Origin: Lactiplantibacillus plantarum EGD-AQ4
GTDB taxonomy: Bacteria; Bacillota; Bacilli; Lactobacillales; Lactobacillaceae
Length of the DNA: 46,298 bases
Direction of reading: 5' to 3'
Assembly: GCF_000463075.2 (NCBI RefSeq)
Contig: NZ_AVAQ01000017.1
Location: 1 to 46,298, forward strand
The first letter of the stretch is position 1. The number at the start of each line of letters is the position of its first letter. Of this stretch, positions 7,762 to 14,968 are shown in pieces. Under the pieces are notes generated by a model. That model did not search any database, was not told the DNA's origin, and saw only the letters and a list, made by a program, of their open reading frames with translations. The position numbers and the translations under genes were made by a program.

Positions 7762-9198
7762 CTAGTTAATCCTCCTTTGAACCCAGTTAGATAACCATGT
7801 TAATAACGTAATGATAACCAAGTAAATAATCGCAATCATTAACCAAATCTTGAACCCTTCAAAGTTCCGGGCGATAATCAATGTCCCAGTCTGGGTCAAT
7901 TCGACGATCCCAATAACGGACAGAATCGACGTATCCTTCAAGGTGATGATAAATTGGTTGATAAATGACGGAATCATAATTCGAATTCCTTGAGGCATGA
8001 TGACCTTGCGCATCGCCGTCCAGTAAGGTAAGCCCAGTGAGCGTGCCGCTTCCATTTGGCCATCATCAACGGCCGCAAAGCCCCCTTTGACGAACGCCCC
8101 GGTATAGGCCCCTTCATTCAACATCAGCGTAATCATCCCGGCGATGAACGCTGGAATCTTAAACCCGTGCCCAATCAGATCTGGGAACCCAATGTAGATG
8201 AAGAAAGCCAGCACCATCAGTGGCATCCCTCGGAAAATATAAATAATCGTGCTAGAGATTGCTGGACCCACTTTACCAGGCATGACGCCGAGCACTCCGA
8301 GGATGAGGCCAAGAATCGTGGCTAAAATAATTGAAATAACCGTTAATTCCAAAGTCATCCATAGCCCAGAACCAATTGTATCAAGGTTTTGCGTGAACAA
8401 ACCGATAAAGGTCCGGCTGCTGGCTGTTTCACCAGTCAATGATGATTCACTGGAATTCAAATACTTGTTAACGATCTTCTTGTAAGTTCCATCCGCTTTG
8501 ATGGCCTTCAACCCAGCGTTGAATTTCTTCAACAGTTCGGCATTTTTACCCTTTTTAACGGCAAAGCCATAGTCACCAGCGGCATATTGCTTGGTCACGA
8601 TTTTCAATTGAATCCCGTTTTTGATCCCGTATGACATCACGGGGTAGTCTTCAAAACAGGCTGCCGAGTTACCGACTTTCACGTCGTTATACATGTTATT
8701 GGAATCATTAAAATACTTAATTTTAAAGCCGTATTTGCTCTGAATCGACTTCGCATATGCAGCACCGGCCGTCCCAGTCTTCAGCGCGACCGTCTTGCCT
8801 TTTAACTGCTTAAAGTTCTTGACCTTACTATCCTTGGCGACCGCCATAACGACGCCAGACGTATAGTAAGCATTCGAAAAATCGAACGTCTTCTTACGTT
8901 CGGCCGTAATATTCATTCCGGCAATCACCCCGTCAACTTGGTTTGCACTAAGCTGCTGAACGGCGGCACCAAAACTGATCGCTTTAAGTTTATAATTGAT
9001 GTTTTCTTTCTTAGCAATCGCTTTTAAAATATCAATATCAATTCCCTTGTACTTACCACCCTTGGCCTGAAATTCAAATGGCGCAAAGGTCGTATCCGTT
9101 GCAATGGTGTATGTTTTCGCCTGCGCCTGGGTACCTACTGCAAACCAGCTTCCCAACGCTGCTAACAACATGACAACCGCAACTTGCCACTTTCTCAT
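7762..9198 (-). CDS. glnP: Glutamine-type ABC transporter, fused substrate-binding protein and permease
   Basis: A 478-residue fusion of two PAAT transporter parts. Residues 1-28 are a signal peptide ([20 protein letters not shown], then an AQA site). Residues about 29-250 are a type-3 substrate-binding domain ([48 protein letters not shown]). From about 265 there are membrane helices with the EAA loop [21 protein letters not shown] near 385-405. With GlnQ it forms an importer, probably for glutamine or glutamate by family precedent; the ligand is not proven. Such fusions are common in lactic acid bacteria and display the binding domain outside the membrane. The ATG has GAGGAGG upstream. Confidence 0.92.
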   Translation of the reverse strand: MRKWQVAVVMLLAALGSWFAVGTQAQAKTYTIATDTTFAPFEFQAKGGKYKGIDIDILKAIAKKENINYKLKAISFGAAVQQLSANQVDGVIAGMNITAERKKTFDFSNAYYTSGVVMAVAKDSKVKNFKQLKGKTVALKTGTAGAAYAKSIQSKYGFKIKYFNDSNNMYNDVKVGNSAACFEDYPVMSYGIKNGIQLKIVTKQYAAGDYGFAVKKGKNAELLKKFNAGLKAIKADGTYKKIVNKYLNSSESSLTGETASSRTFIGLFTQNLDTIGSGLWMTLELTVISIILATILGLILGVLGVMPGKVGPAISSTIIYIFRGMPLMVLAFFIYIGFPDLIGHGFKIPAFIAGMITLMLNEGAYTGAFVKGGFAAVDDGQMEAARSLGLPYWTAMRKVIMPQGIRIMIPSFINQFIITLKDTSILSVIGIVELTQTGTLIIARNFEGFKIWLMIAIIYLVIITLLTWLSNWVQRRIN

Positions 9199-9562
9199 CG
9201 ACGAGACCTCCTCAAAAAATTACCGAAACGGTATGTCATAAAATATAACATAATTCATGGCTCGCGACCAATCCGATTTGTTATTCTTTTCTCATTACAC
9301 TTTAAGGATAGCGCTAAAATGGGCATTTAACTTAATAAAATTAAGTTAAATGCCCATTTTAAAAAAGAATCTAACGAAAGCACCGTAATTTAACGTTTTA
9401 TAATTTAGCGGACTTGTCATCTTAGCTCTATTCAATTTAACCCCATCTGTAAAATCGCCTGACCAAGCTGTTACGATGATAGAAAACATGGCACCACACA
9501 CGCGATATCACTCTTTTTCAAGTTGAGCTTTACCAGTCACTTAATTAGCGTATTCATCACTA
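9199..9562. other. Intergenic region upstream of the glnP fusion, with a perfect 20-bp palindrome
   Basis: No gene was found here. The main structure is a perfect inverted repeat: AAAATGGGCATTTAACTTAA at 9316-9335 and its exact complement at 9341-9360, separated by five bases. The flanks give only short T runs, so it resembles a bidirectional terminator or a cruciform/operator rather than a standard terminator. The glnPQ promoter should lie between it and 9198, but I cannot choose clear boxes. Repeat copy B starts at 9563. Confidence 0.7.
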
Positions 9563-10638
9563 ACGCATTGTGCTAGTTAATCTATCATGAATCATGATTA
9601 AAATGTGCCAGTTGGTGGATTCCTGTTCGTCAGCCGATGCGCGCCTTATTCCGACTTCCGGGGCTGGCTGACAACGCTGGAACAGGGCGGACATCGATTT
9701 GAACTCACGCAGAACCCCACTGCGCAATTTCAAATACGAGTCTTCTTCTAGCCCGGGAAGCCCACCCGGACAAGAAGAATTTCGCCCTTGAGCATTGTCC
9801 GCCAGCCCCTCCAGTCGGGAAACCGCTCGAATGGCGGATGAACGACCACCTAACTTGGTGCAACTGACCACTGAATACCAGGTAACTGGTTCTTCAGACA
9901 AACTTTGAATTGGCAATAAAACTCATCTGGAATTTGCAGGTCAAGATTTTGTTGAGCGAATCTAATCGAAACTACCTTGTCGGCAAGTGACAGGATTACT
10001 GATTTCAAAGCATTAATGACTAGTTCATATTTAGTTTGATTCGAAAGTGTATCAAGTAAGGGATAATAATCCAGACACTCCTGTATTGACGACACTAGAC
10101 GATAGCCTAATGTTTAAGCAAAAGTTTTAGCCAAAACAAATCTGACAGTCAGATAACAGCTGTACGGTTTAATATGAATCAGTGATCAGTCTTTAAAAAG
10201 TTGGGTCCGCACATGTCTGCCTTTCGAATACCATCCCAGGCTGGAGGGCGTTTCTGACAATGCTCAGCGTTTTTCAGAGTGTGAGGTTCAGACGGGTTGG
10301 GACTGAGGATTAGCCTAGCTAGAGCGTTAAGCGGTGAATTTCCGCTTGGCGCTCTGGCGTAGCTAACCGGAAGTCCCAGTCTGACCTGAACACGTTTCAT
10401 CCATACTGCAGTTAACGTGGAAGACCAGTATTTAAGTCGTGGGCTGTCGGCTTAAATCTGTGTCCATCGCGTTCCAGCGTTGTCAGAAATTCCTGGAAGC
10501 CGGTGTAGGACGCCCCCGGCAGTGCAGTTTTACACAGACTTGCACTGTTTCCAGCGGGTCTCAGCTGGTAGCACTTGAATTTAGAAAATAGTACATTTTA
10601 ATCATCTTTAATGCTTAAAAATAACTCGCACAATGCGT
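9563..10638 (+). repeat. Large structured repeat, copy B (complete, with inverted termini and 7-bp flanking direct repeat)
   Basis: This 1076-bp element starts with ACGCATTGTGC (9563-9573) and ends with its exact complement GCACAATGCGT (10628-10638). A second inverted pair, GATTAAAATGT / ACATTTTAATC, lies inside. ATCACTA flanks both sides (9556-9562 and 10639-10645), as expected for a target-site duplication. The left block (9610-9905) has nested stems: CTGTTC/GAACAG with GTCAGCC/GGCTGAC, GGCGGACA/TGTCCGCC, ATTTGAA/TTCAAAT around CGCAG/CTGCG, and TTCTTCT/AGAAGAA around CCGGG/CCCGG. The right block (10195-10590) has the arms 10247-10264 and 10476-10493 closing a large domain. The middle (about 9905-10190) differs from all other copies. 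No convincing gene is present. Confidence 0.9.
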
Positions 10639-10644
10639 ATCACT

Positions 10645-10685
10645 AAAAAAGGACCCCTCAACGAAATCTCGTCGAAGTGTCCTTA
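10645..10685 (-). terminator. Intrinsic terminator after smpB
   Basis: On the minus strand the stem AGGAC..CTTCGACGAG / TTCGTTGAG..GTCCT is followed by six T residues. The last A of the flanking direct repeat of copy B touches its U-tract. Confidence 0.85.
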
Positions 10686-10695
10686 TATTCCCGGT

Positions 10696-11166
10696 CTAAT
10701 AATGTTTCATGACCCGGTCGATTTGCCGTTGTTGTTCACGTTTCTTAATATCTTGGCGCTTATCGTATTCCCGTTTCCCATGAGCGACCCCAATCAAGAC
10801 TTTCGCAAACCCGTGTTTGAGATACATCTTGAGTGGAATGATGGTGACACCCTTGGTCATCGTTGCGGCACCGAGCTTGCTGATTTCTTTCTTATGCAAC
10901 AAGAGTTTCCGGTTACGCAGTGGGTCAACGTTAAAGCGATTCCCCTCTTTAAACGGACTGATGTGAACGTTTTGCATCCACGCTTCACCGTTACGAATCT
11001 GAACGAACCCATCTTTCAAGTTCACGCGCCGGTCACGGACGGATTTGATCTCCGTCCCGGTCAGTGCGATTCCTGCTTCATAGGTGTCCTCGACGGCATA
11101 GTCGTGACGTGCTTTCCGATTTTGAGCGAGGGCGGTATCTGGGTGCTTACCGTGTTGTTTGGCCAT
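10696..11166 (-). CDS. smpB: SsrA-binding protein (tmRNA cofactor)
   Basis: A 156-residue SmpB. It binds tmRNA and delivers it to stalled ribosomes for trans-translation. The beta-barrel core is recognisable in [41 protein letters not shown] and MQNVHISPF, and the basic tail [25 protein letters not shown] matches the segment that enters the mRNA channel. The ATG has AAGGGGG upstream. It is the last gene of the secG-est-rnr-smpB order that is conserved in Bacillota. The tmRNA gene that often follows smpB is not seen; repeat copy B occupies that place. Confidence 0.97.
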   Translation of the reverse strand: MAKQHGKHPDTALAQNRKARHDYAVEDTYEAGIALTGTEIKSVRDRRVNLKDGFVQIRNGEAWMQNVHISPFKEGNRFNVDPLRNRKLLLHKKEISKLGAATMTKGVTIIPLKMYLKHGFAKVLIGVAHGKREYDKRQDIKKREQQRQIDRVMKHY

Positions 11167-11191
11167 TGCCGCACACCCCCTTAGTTAAAAA

Positions 11192-13597
11192 TTAGCGCCG
11201 ACGATCACTGGTTGACCGTCGATTACTATTATTATTACTGTGATTATTCGAACGACCATTATTATTACGACGGCCGTTGCTGTTGCCATTGCGGTGGTTA
11301 TTATTGCCACCCCGACGGTCATTGTTGCGGTTATTGTTGTTCCCATTGCGGTGGTAGTTGTTGTTACCGCCACGACGATTATTACCACGATAATTATCGG
11401 AATGTTCCCGTTTTGGTAATAAGTCGGTCTTTGGCGCTTCTTCCGGATTCAACAACTTGAAGTCGACTTCGCGTTGGTCCTTGTCGACCCGCATCAATTG
11501 AACTTTCACTGGTTGGCCGATTCTAAACGTCCGCTTTGTCTTACGGCCGACTAATGCGAGTTGTTTTTCAACGTATTCGTAGTAGTCATCGTCCATCGTA
11601 CTGATGTGGACGAGGCCTTCAACGGTGTTCTCCAACTCAACAAACAAGCCGAACTTCATGACGGAATCAACGACAGCTTCGAAGGTCTCACCAACATGGT
11701 CAGCCATGTATTCAGCCTTCTTCATGGAATCCACGTCACGTTCCGTATCGATACCCCGGCGTTCGTGGTCAGAAGTCGTTTCTGCGATATTCGGTAAATT
11801 ATCCCGGTAACGTGCCCGCGCTTCTTCGCCAGTCCCGTTTTCAGCATAGTGCCGAATCAACCGGTGGACCATCATATCTGGATAACGCCGGATTGGTGAC
11901 GTGAAGTGGGTGTAGTATGGCGCCGCTAACCCAAAATGCCCAAGTGACTGGTCGGCATACCGGGCTTGTTTCATGCTCCGGAGCATCATCACTGAGACCA
12001 TGGCTTCTTCGGGCTTGCCAGCGACCTTCTTCAGCACATCCTGGAGCATCTTCGGTTTAACATCCTTCGAGCTCCCTTTGACACTGACGCCAAAATTGGT
12101 GACAAATTCAAAGAAACTCAGCATCCGGTCACTATCAGGTGTTTCATGAACCCGGTAGATAAACGGTACCTTGAGTTGACTATAATTTTTAGCAACCGTT
12201 TCGTTGGCAGCTAACATGAAACTTTCAATCATCCGTTCAGCTAAGCCCCGCACCCGTAATTGGATGTCGATTGGATGACCCGCTTCATCAACAATGATCT
12301 TAGCTTCGTTATCATCAAAATCAATGGCGCCCCGGTGCCGACGGTGTTTGTATAAGATGCGGTGTAAATCACCCATCGTATCAAACATGTCGACCAAGTC
12401 CGCGTACTTTTCACGCGTCTTAGGATCGTGGGCTTCCAGAATTTGGTTGACAGCATCATACGTCATCCGCGCGTGGGACCGAATCACACTTTGGAAAATC
12501 TTGTGATTGACGATTTCCCCGGTTGGATCGATTTCCATCTCACAACTCATAGCTAACCGTTCAACATCTGGATTTAATGAACAGATACCGTTAGATAACC
12601 GCCGTGGTAACATTGGAATCACGCGATCCGTCAAATAAACGGAGGTCCCGCGTTTGAATGCTTCACGATCCAACTCGGAGTTCTCAGTGACGTAATGGCT
12701 AACGTCCGCAATGTGAACCCCTAAGTGGAAGTTTCCATTTGGCAACCGCCAAGCAACGACCGCATCATCCAAGTCTTTCGATTCAGCGCCATCAATCGTG
12801 ACTAATGGCTGGTCGGTAATATCGACCCGACCAACTTTTTCTTCATCCGTCACGTAATCTGGAATCCGATTAGCTTCATCCGTGACTTCTTCAGGGAAGA
12901 CGGATGGCACATCGTGTTGGTAGACCACTTGAAGGACGTCCATCCCAGGGTCATCAACGCTCCCAATCACCTGCTTGGCGATCCCAATCATCCGTGTTGG
13001 ATGTTGTGCATCAGGATAAGCGGCGACTTCAGCGATGATCACTTCACCCTCAGTTGGGTGGAGCCCTTGGTCAGTAATGAATAATTGATATTTAGAGAGC
13101 TTTTTGTCCTTGATCTCGACAGTCCCAATAAACCCAGCTTCATCTGTGCTAGGCGTGTAGGCACCGACGATTTGGGTGTAGTTGCGTTTAACGATGCTGA
13201 CGATTTTACCTTCAGGACCGCGGTCTGAACCAGGACGGGCTGGCCGAATGATTTCGACCGCAACATCATCACCGGTCAACGCAAACTGCGTATTGTCTGG
13301 ATTGATGTAAATATCGGGCAAATCTGGATCGTAGCGCACGAAACCAAAGCCCTTGTCGTTGCCATGAAATGACCCTTCGACGGTCTTGGTTTCCTGGACC
13401 AACTTAAAATGGTCATGGTCGTCAGTGCTGACGAGTTTCTTGCGTTCCATATTCGCAAGTTCCTTCACTAAAAATGTAAAGGCAGTTGCGCCTGTATAAT
13501 GCAGTTCGTCCGTCAACTGTTCAACACTATAAGTGCGATCAGGATGGGCCTGCAGAAAAGTCAGGATTTGTTCTTGTAAGTTTGCTTCTGACATCAT
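11192..13597 (-). CDS. rnr: Ribonuclease R with a long Asn/Arg/Gly-rich C-terminal tail
   Basis: An 801-residue 3'-5' exoribonuclease of the RNB family. It degrades structured RNA and takes part with SmpB/tmRNA in clearing non-stop mRNA. An N-terminal winged-helix region is followed by cold-shock domains (GFGFVRYDPDLPDIYI), the RNB core with the acidic cluster DGAESKDLDDAVV near 265-280, and an S1 domain at about 635-715 (FEAVVDSVMKFGLFVELEN). Residues from about 728 to 801 are a low-complexity tail, almost only N, R, G, S and H, likely disordered and RNA-binding. The tail is longer than the usual Lys-rich ending. ATG codons at 13597 and 13594 are both possible after GAGG. The start lies 5 bases after the esterase stop. 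Confidence 0.96.
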   Translation of the reverse strand: MMSEANLQEQILTFLQAHPDRTYSVEQLTDELHYTGATAFTFLVKELANMERKKLVSTDDHDHFKLVQETKTVEGSFHGNDKGFGFVRYDPDLPDIYINPDNTQFALTGDDVAVEIIRPARPGSDRGPEGKIVSIVKRNYTQIVGAYTPSTDEAGFIGTVEIKDKKLSKYQLFITDQGLHPTEGEVIIAEVAAYPDAQHPTRMIGIAKQVIGSVDDPGMDVLQVVYQHDVPSVFPEEVTDEANRIPDYVTDEEKVGRVDITDQPLVTIDGAESKDLDDAVVAWRLPNGNFHLGVHIADVSHYVTENSELDREAFKRGTSVYLTDRVIPMLPRRLSNGICSLNPDVERLAMSCEMEIDPTGEIVNHKIFQSVIRSHARMTYDAVNQILEAHDPKTREKYADLVDMFDTMGDLHRILYKHRRHRGAIDFDDNEAKIIVDEAGHPIDIQLRVRGLAERMIESFMLAANETVAKNYSQLKVPFIYRVHETPDSDRMLSFFEFVTNFGVSVKGSSKDVKPKMLQDVLKKVAGKPEEAMVSVMMLRSMKQARYADQSLGHFGLAAPYYTHFTSPIRRYPDMMVHRLIRHYAENGTGEEARARYRDNLPNIAETTSDHERRGIDTERDVDSMKKAEYMADHVGETFEAVVDSVMKFGLFVELENTVEGLVHISTMDDDYYEYVEKQLALVGRKTKRTFRIGQPVKVQLMRVDKDQREVDFKLLNPEEAPKTDLLPKREHSDNYRGNNRRGGNNNYHRNGNNNNRNNDRRGGNNNHRNGNSNGRRNNNGRSNNHSNNNSNRRSTSDRRR

Positions 13598-13602
13598 TTA
13601 CC

Positions 13603-14352
13603 TCATTTATATATAGATTTTAAATATGTTAAGACATCTTGTTCTAATTGATGGTGAGCATTATTCACGGTAATCACATGCCCCGCATCGGCATACCAAT
13701 GAAAATCAACGGGCACTTGCGTTAGCGCTACTTGTAGCCGGCGCGCCACGTTCGGATCAATCAATTCATCTTGACCGCCCTGACCAATGAAAAATGGCTG
13801 TGTCACGTTGGCTAACTTGGTCGTGACGTTCTGCTCAGTAAAGGTATTAACGGCTTGTAACTGCTGTTGGACGCGTTCTGGCAGTGCTGCCAAGATTTGT
13901 TCCCGTTCAGCCAGTGAAAATTGGCTATGCGCCAACTGATGGTGACTGAGCGTAATGAACATTTCGGCGACATCACTGCGATTACCTGCAAATAGTGGCG
14001 AGCTAAACGTCCCACCACCAAGTAATTGCGGATCACGTTCCAACGCAGCCGTCGCAAAAATACCGCCTAGCGAAAGACCAAAGATACTAATTTTAGTATA
14101 GCCTTTTTGCCGTAGAAATGATATTGCTTGTTGGGTATCTTGCCACCATTGGTCGGGTGTTTGGGCTAAAATATCACGCGGATCATTCGTGGCGTGACCA
14201 CTGAATTGCGGGCCATACACAGTATAATCAGACCGCTCCAGCGTCCGCCCTAACATCCGCACATCATTGGCACTGCCCGCATAGGCGTGGAGTAAGATAA
14301 CGGCCCGTTCACCGTGTTCAAAGTAAAATGGTTCCGGTTGTTTTAACATCAT
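13603..14352 (-). CDS. Carboxylesterase (Est30-like alpha/beta hydrolase)
   Basis: A 249-residue alpha/beta hydrolase of the small carboxylesterase family found between secG and rnr in many Bacillota. It has the oxyanion region ILLHAYAGSANDVRMLGR, the nucleophile elbow GLSLGG, a late Asp in GQGGQDELIDP, and the catalytic His in ADAGHVIT, so the triad is complete. Natural substrates are unknown; short-chain acyl esters are typical in vitro. The ATG at 14352 or 14349 is likely; neither has a strong ribosome site (GGTGGT). The reading frame can extend to a TTG at 14361. The end of an IS605-type remnant lies only 14 bases upstream, so native upstream sequence seems to have been displaced. Confidence 0.88.
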   Translation of the reverse strand: MMLKQPEPFYFEHGERAVILLHAYAGSANDVRMLGRTLERSDYTVYGPQFSGHATNDPRDILAQTPDQWWQDTQQAISFLRQKGYTKISIFGLSLGGIFATAALERDPQLLGGGTFSSPLFAGNRSDVAEMFITLSHHQLAHSQFSLAEREQILAALPERVQQQLQAVNTFTEQNVTTKLANVTQPFFIGQGGQDELIDPNVARRLQVALTQVPVDFHWYADAGHVITVNNAHHQLEQDVLTYLKSIYK

Positions 14353-14366
14353 TACCACCAACTTTC

Positions 14367-14489
14367 GTGAACTACTCGGCCATAAATGACCGAACTTCTA
14401 GGAACACCGCTGACTTACACATTAGTGGCTAGCACTTGTGCAGCCGTTACGGCTATTTACTATGGCGCATCCCGCGCCTAATTAGTCGG
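14367..14489 (-). ncRNA. IS605-type right end with an omega-RNA-like hairpin series
   Basis: Read on the minus strand directly after the TnpB remnant, this carries small hairpins (GGCGC-ggga-TGCGCC, and AGCCG-ta-CGGCT), then CTAGAAG, a hairpin TTCGGTCATTTATGGCCGA, and TAGTTCAC at the end. This is the usual layout of the right end of IS605/IS607-like elements, where the TnpB-associated omega RNA lies. The sequence following the end, where a guide would be read, is the start of the esterase gene. Whether it is still transcribed cannot be seen. No intact TnpB is encoded in the window. Confidence 0.6.
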
Positions 14490-14588
14490 TTAAGCACTTA
14501 AGATATTCTTAGCAGCATTGATGTCTCGGTCATGGCTAATACCACAACGAGGACAAGGCCACTCACGAATATCTAACGTGTTTCCTCG
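14490..14588 (-). pseudogene. TnpB (IS605 OrfB family) C-terminal remnant
   Basis: The last 30 or so codons of a TnpB gene. The translation has the C-terminal zinc-ribbon half WPCPRCG followed by [14 protein letters not shown] and a stop. DRDINAA holds the third RuvC catalytic Asp. An in-frame stop precedes the stretch [10 protein letters not shown], and no upstream TnpB sequence remains; the secG terminator lies there instead. This is a clear decayed insertion-sequence relic between secG and the esterase gene. Confidence 0.88.
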
Positions 14589-14598
14589 CTAAATTTCA

Positions 14599-14628
14599 AA
14601 AAAATCCTCCTGAAATCACAGGAGGACG
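14599..14628 (-). terminator. Intrinsic terminator after secG
   Basis: Minus-strand stem TCCTCCTG-tgattt-CAGGAGGA followed by seven T residues, 6 bases past the secG stop. It separates secG from the esterase-rnr-smpB group. Confidence 0.92.
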
Positions 14629-14633
14629 GTCAG

Positions 14634-14870
14634 TTACTTCGATGAGTACCATGCTAGAGCTAACGCTAGGATAAAGAAAGCGATTCCTAATACCACGGTT
14701 ACCTTCTGCATGAACGCTTCAAAACCGCGGGGCTTCTGCTTGGCGAACAAGTCATCAGCACCACCGGTTAATGAAGACATGGCATCATTAGTTTTGGATG
14801 GTTGCATCATTACCGCGATGATAATCAAGACGGAAATGACCAGTATTAACGTTAACAATAAATTATACAA
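14634..14870 (-). CDS. secG: Preprotein translocase subunit SecG
   Basis: A 78-residue SecG, the small accessory membrane subunit of the SecYEG protein export channel. It has two membrane helices, residues about 2-22 and 55-75, joined by a loop with the conserved SLTGGADDLFAKQKPRGFEAFM. The start is a TTG with AGGAGG 7 bases upstream; no ATG fits. It heads the conserved secG-esterase-rnr-smpB order, but here a strong terminator and an insertion-sequence remnant follow it. Confidence 0.95.
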   Translation of the reverse strand: MYNLLLTLILVISVLIIIAVMMQPSKTNDAMSSLTGGADDLFAKQKPRGFEAFMQKVTVVLGIAFFILALALAWYSSK

Positions 14871-14968
14871 GAATGTGCCTCCTAAAGAGTCCGCTATGTC
14901 TATAACAATTTAACATATTTCGCCTTGTTTTTCCAGTATCCTGGACAATTCGTTGGTTTGTTCAGTAC

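Noticed and set aside
9563-10638. tmRNA (ssrA) gene next to smpB
   Set aside because: No tRNA-like Ala acceptor arms or tag-peptide ORF (ending in AA) could be found; the same sequence recurs at four other loci away from smpB.
9563-10638. Group II intron as identity of the repeat
   Set aside because: No reverse transcriptase, no domain V signature, and there are terminal inverted repeats with a direct-repeat flank, which introns lack.
10696-11184. Long plus-strand open frame antisense to smpB (from 10633)
   Set aside because: It is a shadow of smpB, whose sequence is fully conserved; the plus frame has no ribosome site and no family features.
11185-11460. Repetitive plus- and minus-strand frames opposite the end of rnr (Tyr/Cys/His-rich or Ile/Val/Thr-rich)
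   Set aside because: They arise from the low-complexity DNA that encodes the Asn/Arg tail of RNase R.
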